Shown: piece by piece, positions 1 through 5,050 of the stretch
Numbering within the stretch: position 1 is the first letter of the stretch
Layout of the letters: every line of letters starts with the position of its first letter
Assembly: GCA_002347815.1 (NCBI GenBank)
Contig: DDXV01000004.1
Span: forward strand, 1-5,051
Direction: 5' to 3'
Origin: Syntrophaceae bacterium UBA2251
Lineage (GTDB): Bacteria > Desulfobacterota > Syntrophia > Syntrophales > UBA2251
DNA: 5,051 nucleotides
The notes under the pieces: model-generated
Seen by the model: the letters and a program-made list of their open reading frames with translations, nothing else
Databases searched by the model: none
Told to the model about the DNA's origin: nothing
Program-made: the position numbers and the translations under genes

Positions 1-1
1 G

Positions 2-418
2 GATCTGGACTGGATTTTGTGCGCAGGCGGATATTTGTGGCACGTGGACAAGGTTCCCGAGGTTGGGAAGTACAATCCGGGTCAGAAGGCGTTTTTCCTG
101 ACGGTCGCGGCGTTCGGGGCGGTGATGGTGGTGACGGGGTTGATCATGTGGTTCCCGCTGGCGTTTCCGTCCTGGCTGGTTCGGTGGTTGTTTGCGTTGC
201 ACGCGTTGGGGTTCGTGGCGATCTTCGCGTTTTTCTTCATTCACCTTTACCTGGGGACGATCGGATCACCCGGGAGCGCCCCGGCGATGTTTTCGGGGTG
301 GGTGACACGGGCGTGGCTGATGAAGCAGCACGCGAAGTGGTTGAAGGAGATGGAGGCGGAGGGGAAGCTCGTGGTCTACGGCGAGGCGAAGAAAGAGGCG
401 CACGGCCAGCACGGCTAA
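2..418 (+). CDS. Formate dehydrogenase gamma subunit (cytochrome b556), C-terminal part
   Basis: This is the membrane cytochrome b subunit that passes electrons from the formate dehydrogenase catalytic and iron-sulfur subunits to quinone. The frame is open to the left edge, so the start and first helices are missing; 138 residues are visible before TAA. The signature GKYNPGQK (visible residues 22-29) matches GRYNFGQK of E. coli FdoI. Two hydrophobic helices follow at about 30-54 and 62-85. The second carries His67 and His81, 14 residues apart, the same spacing as the two haem ligands in the last helix of FdnI/FdoI. The cytoplasmic tail GWVTRAW...KQHAKW matches the family's GWVTSAWAKKHH end. 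The alpha and beta subunit genes probably lie upstream, outside the window. A TTG at 17 could be mistaken for a start, but the similarity runs through it. The family assignment is secure; the choice of fdnI, fdoI or fdhC as symbol is not. Confidence 0.93.
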   Translation, partial: DLDWILCAGGYLWHVDKVPEVGKYNPGQKAFFLTVAAFGAVMVVTGLIMWFPLAFPSWLVRWLFALHALGFVAIFAFFFIHLYLGTIGSPGSAPAMFSGWVTRAWLMKQHAKWLKEMEAEGKLVVYGEAKKEAHGQHG

Positions 419-430
419 GGAGATGATCGT

Positions 431-458
431 CGTCGGCCGGCAGGGATGCCGGCCGGCG
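431..458. repeat. GC-rich inverted repeat (hairpin)
   Basis: Arms 431-442 and 447-458 pair over 12 positions, with one G-U pair, around a GGGA loop. The core is GGCCGGCA/TGCCGGCC. No T-run follows, so alone it does not look like a rho-independent terminator. It sits just after the formate dehydrogenase gamma stop codon and before the terminator hairpin, so it may stabilise the 3' end of the transcript (inference). Confidence 0.5.
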
Positions 459-474
459 CCGAGAGGATGAACCG

Positions 475-515
475 GAAGGCCCGTTCACGATCGGTGAGCG
501 GGCCTTCTTTTATTT
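475..515 (+). terminator. Rho-independent terminator after the formate dehydrogenase operon
   Basis: Arms 475-488 and 494-507 pair over 14 bp with a single G-U pair and a 5-nt loop (GATCG). TTTTATTT follows at once on the plus strand. It ends the rightward formate dehydrogenase transcript. The convergent hydrolase gene reads its stop codon (510-512) inside the T-tract. On the minus strand the hairpin has no T-run after it, so it is probably efficient mainly in the plus direction. Confidence 0.85.
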
Positions 516-1052
516 CACGAGGCGGAAGATCGCCTTGAAACGGGGGTCGGCGGCGGTCTTCAAGAGTTCGAAGAGGACCGTCTCCGTGGAGGTGATCGAC
601 GCGCCCTCCCGGCGCAGGCGCTCAAGGGCGAGCTCCCGGTTCCGGGCCGTCCGGGAGGAGACCGCGTCGGCGGCGACGTGGAGTTCGTAGCCGGCCTCGA
701 TCAGGTCCAGGGCCGTCTGGTACACGCAGATGTGGGCCTCGATGCCCGTGAGCAGGATCTGCCTGCGGCCCGCGGCCGCGAGGGCGTCCGTGAAGGCGGG
801 AACCGCGCAGCAGCTGAAGCTCTCCTTCCGGATGGGGGCGGTCCCGGTCAGGAGCGGGGCGAGCTCCGGGATCGTCGGTCCCAGTTTCTCCGGGGTCTGT
901 TCCGTGACCACGACGGGCAGGCCGAAGACCTTCGCCCCGGCGATGATCCGGGCCGCGTTCGCGAACAGGGCCTCCTTTTCGTCCATGGCCCGGGCCAGAT
1001 TCCCTTGGATGTCGATGACGACGAGGAGCGCCCGCTCTTCGGAAAGCCGCAT
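510..1052 (-). CDS. Isochorismatase-family cysteine hydrolase
   Basis: This 180-residue protein has the length and fold signatures of the isochorismatase-like hydrolases. The expected catalytic triad is visible: Asp14 in VVIDIQG, Lys76 in RKESFSCC and Cys109 in GIEAHICVYQT. The GIEAH.CV.QT motif is typical of the ISOC1/ISOC2 and YcaC-like branch rather than the EntB type, so true isochorismate cleavage is doubtful. The substrate, perhaps an amide or a related small molecule, cannot be read from the sequence. The start at 1052 is chosen because GGGGAGGT lies 6 nt upstream (1059-1066); a TTG at 1106 opens the same frame but adds 18 residues unlike the family. The gene is transcribed away from the monooxygenase gene at 1217, with a 164-nt shared upstream region, and converges on the formate dehydrogenase operon. 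No partner gene fixes its pathway. Confidence 0.9.
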   Translation of the reverse strand: MRLSEERALLVVIDIQGNLARAMDEKEALFANAARIIAGAKVFGLPVVVTEQTPEKLGPTIPELAPLLTGTAPIRKESFSCCAVPAFTDALAAAGRRQILLTGIEAHICVYQTALDLIEAGYELHVAADAVSSRTARNRELALERLRREGASITSTETVLFELLKTAADPRFKAIFRLVK

Positions 1053-1058
1053 CCCGTT

Positions 1059-1066
1059 ACCTCCCC
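1059..1066 (-). promoter_or_regulatory. Ribosome binding site that sets the hydrolase start
   Basis: The minus strand reads GGGGAGGT, then AACGGG, then ATG (1052-1050), a near-ideal Shine-Dalgarno spacing. A second purine tract, AAGGAGGGG (1083-1075), lies farther upstream with no suitable start codon close after it. Confidence 0.75.
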
Positions 1067-1216
1067 TTTTTTGCCCCTCCTTAACATGATCTCCGCTTGT
1101 TTTCAACGGACGGCGATGATATGTCCCGCAGGAAACGGGGTCGGGTCTGCGCAGGCGGCGATTTGCGCGGCCGCCGATCGAAGCGCACCGGAAACGCCAA
1201 CGAAAGGGAGGAAAAC

Positions 1217-1513
1217 ATGCTCGGACTCATCGCGAAACTGAGGATCCAGGAAGGCCGGATGGACGAGGCCCTCGACCTCTTCAAGGGGCTGGTCGCGGAC
1301 GTCAAAAAGGAGGCGGGAACGCTCTCGTACACGGTGAACAAGGATACGGCCGACCCCAACGTCATCGTGGTCTTGGAGCGCTACAAGGACGCCGATGCGC
1401 TGACGGCCCATTCCTCGACCCCCCACTTCGCCGCCTTCTCGAAGCGGATCGGGGGGCTCCTCGACGGCAAGATGGAGATGAGCATCCTGGAAGAGGTGGC
1501 GTCGATCACATAA
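1217..1513 (+). CDS. Antibiotic biosynthesis monooxygenase (ABM/YgiN-like) domain protein
   Basis: This 98-residue single-domain protein resembles small ABM-fold proteins such as the quinol monooxygenase YgiN. These dimeric ferredoxin-like proteins oxidise quinols or aromatic substrates without a classical cofactor. The pattern is visible in order: an N-terminal strand (LIAKLRIQEG), an amphipathic helix, LSYTVNKD near 36-43, VVLERYKDADALTAH near 51-65 with the characteristic E.Y.D..AL..H, then PHFAAF and a C-terminal strand. The start at 1217 follows GGAGG (1207-1211) by 5 nt. The longer frame from 1097 adds an arginine-rich segment unlike the family. The crotonase gene begins 50 nt downstream on the same strand, so the two are probably co-transcribed. 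The biochemical role is not determined; many members have unknown substrates. Confidence 0.85.
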   Translation: MLGLIAKLRIQEGRMDEALDLFKGLVADVKKEAGTLSYTVNKDTADPNVIVVLERYKDADALTAHSSTPHFAAFSKRIGGLLDGKMEMSILEEVASIT

Positions 1514-1563
1514 GCGGGCTCTGGGCTGAACTTTCAAATCATTGGAAAGGAGATTTTAGACGG

Positions 1564-2331
1564 ATGGGAAACGGGTTGGTGCTTTACGAGGAACGGGACC
1601 GGGTGGCGATCCTGACGATCAATCGCCCCCAGGCGATGAACGCCCTGAACACGGACATCAATCTGAGGCTCATCGAACTCCTACTTGAGGCCGAGCGGGA
1701 TCCGGCGATCAAGGTGGCGGTGCTGACGGGTGCGGGCGGGAAGGCCTTCATTGCCGGCGGGGACATCAAGGAAATGCTGGGGATGGATGCCATGCAGGCC
1801 CGGGGGTACGCCCTGAATGCAAAGCGGGTCATCGATACGATCTGGAACCTGGGGAAGCCCGTGATCGCCGCGATCAACGGGGTCTGCCTCGGGGGCGGCA
1901 TCGAGTACGCGATGGCCTGCGATCTGAGAACGGCGGCTGAGACGGCGAAGTTCGCCCTGCCGGAGATCAACATCGGCATCATGCCGGGCAGCGCCGGGAC
2001 GCAGCGGCTGCCCCGCCTGATTGGCATGGCCAAGGCCAAGGAGTTCTGCTTCACCGGTTCGATGTTCGACGCGAAACTGGCCCTGGAACTGGGGCTCCTC
2101 AATCACGTCTATCCCGCCGAGTCCCTGATGGAGGAAACCCTGGCGCTGGCCGGAAAGATCGCCTCGAAATCCGGCCCCTCGCTGCGGCTGATCAAGGCGG
2201 CCATGAACCGGGGGACGGAAACGGACCTGGAGACGGCCTCCCTGTTCGAAATAGACTGCTTCGGCCTGTGCTTCTCCACGCAGGAGCAGCAGGACGGTAT
2301 GCGGGCCTTCGTGGAGAAGGGCAGGAAGTAA
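1564..2331 (+). CDS. Enoyl-CoA hydratase/isomerase family protein (crotonase)
   Basis: This 255-residue protein has the usual length of a single-domain crotonase. INRPQAMNAL (19-28) is the conserved N-terminal motif. FIAGGDIKEM (62-71) holds the first oxyanion-hole position (Ala64), and GVCLGGGIEYAMACD (106-120) the second (Gly111). Glu114 and Glu134 (in PEINIGIMPGSAGTQR) align with the two catalytic glutamates of rat mitochondrial enoyl-CoA hydratase (Glu144, Glu164). Their presence supports real hydration of trans-2-enoyl-CoA, as in beta-oxidation or short-chain acyl-CoA metabolism, rather than a decarboxylase or ligase variant. The C-terminus (QDGMRAFVEKGRK) is also typical. AGGAG at 1548-1552 is 11 nt from ATG, slightly long but acceptable. 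The gene follows the ABM protein by 50 nt and ends before a candidate terminator. The exact acyl-CoA substrate cannot be inferred. Confidence 0.93.
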   Translation: MGNGLVLYEERDRVAILTINRPQAMNALNTDINLRLIELLLEAERDPAIKVAVLTGAGGKAFIAGGDIKEMLGMDAMQARGYALNAKRVIDTIWNLGKPVIAAINGVCLGGGIEYAMACDLRTAAETAKFALPEINIGIMPGSAGTQRLPRLIGMAKAKEFCFTGSMFDAKLALELGLLNHVYPAESLMEETLALAGKIASKSGPSLRLIKAAMNRGTETDLETASLFEIDCFGLCFSTQEQQDGMRAFVEKGRK

Positions 2332-2348
2332 CCCGGCGGGAAATTTTC

Positions 2349-2403
2349 GAGGGATGCGTTCCGTGCCGATGTGACGTCAGCGGGAAGCGTCCCTCATCCT
2401 TTT
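2349..2403 (+). terminator. Candidate rho-independent terminator after the crotonase gene
   Basis: Arms 2349-2362 and 2382-2395 pair over 14 positions with one mismatch and two G-U pairs. The 19-nt loop itself contains the palindrome TGACGTCA (2372-2379). Four T follow at 2400-2403 after a short ATCC. It lies 18 nt past the crotonase stop codon. The loop is long and the T-run short, so it is weaker than the terminator at 475. The rest of the convergent gap to 2492 is AT-richer and holds nothing else I recognise. Confidence 0.55.
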
Positions 2404-2492
2404 CATCTGATCGGAGAACGGTTTATGTTTAGCCCGGCCGGTCGCCTGAAATCTAAATTGCATAAGTCAACAAAGCCCATTTTGTCATTTGC

Positions 2493-3095
2493 TCACTTCA
2501 GCAGGAACACAAGGGTCCGGCCGGGGATTTTCTGGTCGTCGATTTCGTCACCGCTCAGGATGCGACCGTCGGGAAAGCGGTAGAACGTCGAGGGATAATT
2601 CCATTTGCGGCCGGCAATCCGGGAGGCGGAGCGAACGCCTTGCACATATCCGCCGTAGATGTAGCCCGCCAGCACCCGGGTTCCCTTGGGCGGCCTCTCG
2701 AGCAGTTTGCGGAGCGAGGCGTTTTTGTTCAGCTCGGCCCCGGTCCGGATGAGGCCGTTGGGGAAAAAATAGATGGTCGTTGAGTCGGCGTAGAGATCAC
2801 CCGCCAGGTCGCGCGCCCTGGAGCCGTCCCTGCCGATCTCCAGGAACCCTTCGAATGACTGTTCCCGCTCCGGAACATCCTCGAAACGGACGCGCGTGCC
2901 GGCAGGAATCGCTTCCCATTCCCTGATTTCGTCTCCCCGAAACCTTCGTCCGTCCGGATACTCATAGATCGTTGTCCGGTGGTCGTATCGGTCTCGGGCG
3001 ACGCTCCAGGCATTGATCCCCTTGGCGATGACCCTGGCTTCCCGCCGTTCGTCGGGCCGCTGCGATTCCCGGGCGCCGATCAGGGCGGCCCACAT
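2493..3095 (-). pseudogene. C-terminal part of frameshifted amidase: repeat region
   Basis: This frame carries the continuation of the amidase at 3080-3883. The first ATG after the break (3095) gives 200 residues to TGA at 2493-2495. There is no Shine-Dalgarno sequence before that ATG, so independent translation would depend on coupling: its start overlaps the end of the upstream frame by 16 nt. The reading begins MWAALIGARESQ, then a charged helix, then ARDRYDHRTTIYEYPDG at about 33-49. From there three copies of a module of about 64 residues follow, each with a TT.Y.FPDG-like core and most with a GDEI or GTRV element. As I recall, related amidases carry at least one such segment directly after the catalytic domain, which is why I join the two frames. 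No catalytic motif is seen here. Binding to cell wall or carbohydrate is a plausible but unsupported guess. The open frame upstream of 3095 (to 3458) overlaps the amidase domain and is a shadow. Confidence 0.7.
2502..2996 (-). repeat. Three tandem protein-level modules of about 64 residues
   Basis: Within the C-terminal region (residues counted from the ATG at 3095), three segments align: about 34-71, 94-142 and 157-198. Their cores are TTIYEYPDGRRFRGDEI, TTIYFFPNGLIRTGAEL and STFYRFPDGRILSGDEI. The aligned Tyr residues are at 44, 109 and 172, so the spacing is 65 and 63 residues. The first two end in GTRV and the third in GRTLVF. Segments before the cores also resemble each other (ARDRYD, ARDLAGDLYAD, SASRIAGRKWNYP). 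The copies differ clearly at DNA level, so the duplication is old. Confidence 0.65.
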
Positions 3096-3883
3096 TCTGG
3101 GGGGCGATAGAGAAAGCGGTGCAGCTCGGGATCGGCGACCGCGAGTCGCCTGGCCGCGACATCCGGGTCCCGGGTTGGTCTCGCGGAAAGGCCCAGACGT
3201 CGCCTGACGTCGGGATGGGCAAAGAGCATCCCACATTTTTTTCTCCCGCGGCGCCTCTGGGGATGAAAGCGGTTGGGGCGCCCGTAGGCCACCATGGAAT
3301 GGGTGAGGACATCCTTGTCGCGGATCCGGTAGATGGCCTTCAACTGTCTCAGCAGCTCGCGAAGCGACGCATACTGGGCGGTGGTGATGTCCTCGTCGTG
3401 ATAGCCGACGACCTCGATGCCGATGGTGAAATCGTCGAGGGTGCTCTTCCCCTTCCACATGCTTCTCCCCGTGTGGGTGGCGATCCGCCTGCGGTCGATG
3501 ATCCGGTAAACCTCACCCGAAGGGGTAACCAGATAGTGGGCCTCTCCAAAGCGGTGCACCTTGCGGAGGGAACCTTCCAGGGCGCCCTCAGTGGTGTGCA
3601 GGACAATGTGGCGTGTGGTGGTGCGAAAGGGACGTTTTTGATTTAGGGGACTGAAGTGATTGCTGATTGTCAGCGCTTTCGCAGCCGCCTCCGAAGCCCC
3701 CGCGAGAAGTACCGCGAGGATCAGAAACAGGAGGACGGCGAACCGTCCGGCATGCTCGATGGTTGAAGCGGCGTATCTGTAAAACCTGAATCCATGCATT
3801 CCGCTGTCGTTGAACAAGACCTCCCCAATATCATCCACGCACCGGTCGAATTTTCGGTGTGGAGCCGGTTCCCCGCGGGTCAC
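3080..3883 (-). CDS. Secreted N-acetylmuramoyl-L-alanine amidase (Amidase_2/AmpD-like), N-terminal part, frameshifted
   Basis: This 267-residue frame holds an apparently complete zinc amidase domain of the kind that cleaves the bond between MurNAc and L-Ala in peptidoglycan. A hydrophobic stretch at about 48-62 ending in AGASEAAAKA looks like a signal peptide, so the enzyme is probably periplasmic. Likely metal and catalytic residues by analogy with AmpD are His96 (HIVLHTTEG), Glu157 (IGIEVVG), His195 (LTHSMVAYG), and Lys215 or Lys216 and Cys217 in GRKKCGM. AHYLVTPSGEVYR (115-127) is the usual substrate-cleft strand. The start is uncertain. GTG at 3883 overlaps the upstream stop codon (GTGA) and would be coupled. 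ATG at 3799 gives a tidier signal peptide, but its nearest GGGGAGG is 20 nt away. The frame ends at TGA 3082-3080, and similarity continues in the -1 frame after a run of six C. The gene is therefore broken or slips at that run. Confidence 0.82.
   Translation of the reverse strand: MTRGEPAPHRKFDRCVDDIGEVLFNDSGMHGFRFYRYAASTIEHAGRFAVLLFLILAVLLAGASEAAAKALTISNHFSPLNQKRPFRTTTRHIVLHTTEGALEGSLRKVHRFGEAHYLVTPSGEVYRIIDRRRIATHTGRSMWKGKSTLDDFTIGIEVVGYHDEDITTAQYASLRELLRQLKAIYRIRDKDVLTHSMVAYGRPNRFHPQRRRGRKKCGMLFAHPDVRRRLGLSARPTRDPDVAARRLAVADPELHRFLYRPPECGPP
3099..3104 (-). other. C6 run at the amidase frame break
   Basis: On the minus strand the zero frame reads CGC CCC CCA GAA TGT and stops 15 nt later. 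One extra C would give CGC CCC CCC AGA ATG TGG and join the amidase domain to its C-terminal region. The heptamer C CCC CCA also has the X XXY YYZ form of a -1 slippery site in the correct phase. Sequencing or assembly error at a homopolymer, a true deletion, and slippage all fit. Confidence 0.7.
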
Positions 3884-4185
3884 CGCTCCAGCACGTAGCT
3901 GAACAACAGGGGCGCCACAATGGTGGCGTCGCTTTCGATCACATAACGCGGGGTATCTGCCGATAACTTTCCCCAGGAGATCTTTTCGTTTGGCGCCGCC
4001 CCGGAATAGGAACCGAAACTGGTGATGCTGTCCGAAATCTGGCAGAAGTAGGCCCAGTGCTTCACCTTCTCTTTGAGGTCGTAATTCAACATGGGTACCA
4101 CGCAGATGGAGAAATCCCCGGCAATGCCGCCTCCGATCTGGAAAAACCCGATGCCCGCCGAGGTTTCCGTGTCAATTTTCTGGTA
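3880..4185 (-). pseudogene. Deoxyhypusine-synthase-like protein, C-terminal remainder after in-frame TGA
   Basis: This stretch is in the same frame as the upstream piece and directly follows its TGA, so no frameshift separates them. It encodes 101 residues beginning YQKIDTETSAGIGFFQIGGG. It continues with GIAGDFSICVVPML, a YFCQISDS segment, GSYSGAAPNEKISWGKL and ESDATIVAPLLFSYVL. The Lys in SWGK (309 in the joined numbering) aligns with human deoxyhypusine synthase Lys329, which forms the enzyme-aminobutyl imine intermediate. The catalytic lysine therefore lies beyond the stop, and a protein ending at the TGA should be inactive. Restart codons exist (GTG 4101, ATG 4092), but a product from them would lack the NAD-binding part. 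The lasting similarity suggests a recent interruption, an error, or readthrough. Its own stop codon overlaps the amidase GTG start (GTGA). Confidence 0.75.
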
Positions 4186-4188
4186 TCA
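4186..4188 (-). other. In-frame TGA within the deoxyhypusine-synthase-like frame
   Basis: The minus strand reads CTC GCA GAG TGA TAC CAG. Both sides are in one frame and both match the family. A single G-to-A change from TGG would explain the stop. I see no convincing hairpin just downstream of the bacterial SECIS kind, and the expected residue is Trp, not Cys, so selenocysteine is unlikely. Confidence 0.75.
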
Positions 4189-4893
4189 CTCTGCGAGATG
4201 CATCAGATATTCTATCCCGCCGCGGATGGACCCCGGCTTCAGTTCTTTTTTCATGCACGTGGCGGCATAGACGTTGCCCAGGGTAGAATCTTCCCAGCCG
4301 GGAACGTAAATGGGCAGCCGCTTTTGGGCCGCAGCCAGAAGCCAGCTGTTTTCGGGGTCAATTTGATAATGCGCTGTCAGTTCTCCCGAGAGCAGAAGAT
4401 CGTAAAAGAATTCGTGCGGAAACTTGAGGGTGCCTGTCTTTTCGGCCTCCCGCCAGCGCCTTTTCAGTCGGTCCTCGATGTGAAACATGACGTCCTGGGG
4501 GATGCCGGTGTCCGTGACGCGGTTGTAGCCGCGCTCAAGGAGTTCGCGCTCCTGTGCGGGACTCAGATTGCGATACTCCGGGATCTTGACGTAGGTTTGG
4601 TTGGCGACAAGGTTGAAGACATCCTCCTCGAGGTTAGCCCCGGTGCAGCAAATCGCATGGATTTTGTCTTGGCGGATCATCTCCGCCAGACTAATCCCCA
4701 GTTCGGCCGTACTCATGGCGCCCGCCATGGCCAGAAACATCTTTCCGCCCTTGTTGATGTGATCCCTGTATGACAGGGCGGCATCTCTGAGCGTCAAGGC
4801 GTTGAAGTGGCGGTAGTGCCTTTCCATAAAACGGCTGATACTTCCCTCTGCCTGGTTGCGTGATTTGTGCTGAAGCGTCGTGGTGTTGGACAT
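4186..4893 (-). CDS. Deoxyhypusine-synthase-like protein, N-terminal part (interrupted)
   Basis: Deoxyhypusine synthase uses NAD to move the aminobutyl group of spermidine onto a lysine of eukaryotic or archaeal eIF5A. Bacteria lack that target, and bacterial relatives are thought to act in polyamine metabolism; a cyanobacterial homologue has been linked to homospermidine formation. The 235 visible residues include KMFLAMAGAMSTAELG (51-66) and CCTGANLEEDVF (82-93), which align with the NAD/substrate segments of the human enzyme (its TTAGGVEEDL). VPGWEDSTLGN and RGGIEYLMHLAE lie near the end. ATG 4893 is supported by AGGAG (4902-4906) with an 8-nt spacer. The frame stops at TGA 4186-4188, where I recall Trp in LAEWY of relatives. 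The joined frame to 3880 would be 337 residues, about the family's length. The family call is strong; the substrate in this organism is unknown. Confidence 0.85.
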   Translation of the reverse strand: MSNTTTLQHKSRNQAEGSISRFMERHYRHFNALTLRDAALSYRDHINKGGKMFLAMAGAMSTAELGISLAEMIRQDKIHAICCTGANLEEDVFNLVANQTYVKIPEYRNLSPAQERELLERGYNRVTDTGIPQDVMFHIEDRLKRRWREAEKTGTLKFPHEFFYDLLLSGELTAHYQIDPENSWLLAAAQKRLPIYVPGWEDSTLGNVYAATCMKKELKPGSIRGGIEYLMHLAE

Positions 4894-4901
4894 GATCCCG
4901 T

Positions 4902-4906
4902 CTCCT
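4902..4906 (-). promoter_or_regulatory. Ribosome binding site of the deoxyhypusine-synthase-like gene
   Basis: AGGAG within AAAGGAGA lies 8 nt before ATG 4893 and fixes that start. The remaining upstream sequence to the window edge (4909-5051) contains no gene and no promoter pair that I trust. It includes a T6-GG-A7 tract (4929-4943), a partly repeated CACCGT on the minus strand, and the inverted repeat at 5032-5050. Confidence 0.7.
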
Positions 4907-5031
4907 TTCTCCTTGCGCCTGGCCCTGCTTTTTTGGAAAAAAACGGTGTGGCCGTGACGGTGTCAGGTCGATCCGCGGGCAACTGTTTTGAGTGGCTGGG
5001 GGTGACTGAATTACTTGGCTACGTTGGAGCC

Positions 5032-5050
5032 TAATTTCCCGAAGAAATTA
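5032..5050. repeat. AT-rich inverted repeat at the window edge
   Basis: TAATTTC (5032-5038) and GAAATTA (5044-5050) are perfect complements around CCGAA. The site is about 140 nt upstream of the deoxyhypusine-synthase-like start. It could be an operator, or the stem of a terminator for a gene beyond the edge. No T-run is visible inside the window. Confidence 0.35.

Noticed and set aside
421..468. Tiny frame MIVVGRQGCRPAPRG right after the formate dehydrogenase gamma stop
   Set aside because: AAGGAG touches the ATG with no spacer, the frame is only 15 codons, and most of it is the inverted repeat.
1097..1125. Possible sigma-70 promoter TTGTTT-17-TATGTC before the monooxygenase gene, and TTGAAA (1106-1101) on the other strand
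   Set aside because: Only half of each hexamer matches, and the minus-strand -35 has no good -10 at 16-18 nt.
678..1241. Long plus-strand frames across 678-1241
   Set aside because: They lie antisense to the isochorismatase-family gene, which has its full catalytic triad and a good ribosome binding site.
2371..2752. Plus-strand frames 2371-2583 and 2489-2752
   Set aside because: There is no family similarity and no ribosome binding site, and they overlap the terminator and the antisense of the amidase repeat region.
3096..3458. Upstream extension of the C-terminal amidase frame to 3458
   Set aside because: This part overlaps the conserved amidase domain in another frame and reads as low-complexity Arg/His/Pro sequence.
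3119..3646. Plus-strand frame 3119-3646
   Set aside because: It is the antisense shadow of the amidase domain, which carries recognisable motifs on the minus strand.
4140..4188. Selenocysteine insertion at the TGA
   Set aside because: The expected residue is Trp, and no convincing stem-loop of the bacterial SECIS kind starts just downstream.
4057..4773. 238-codon plus-strand frame 4057-4773
   Set aside because: It is antisense to the deoxyhypusine-synthase-like gene. Its length comes from GC-rich codon bias and it shows no family motif.
3880..4893. Genetic code with TGA read as Trp
   Set aside because: TGA is the natural end of the deoxyhypusine-synthase-like frame (3880-3882) and of the amidase C-terminal frame (2493-2495). 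Trp is otherwise encoded by TGG throughout.
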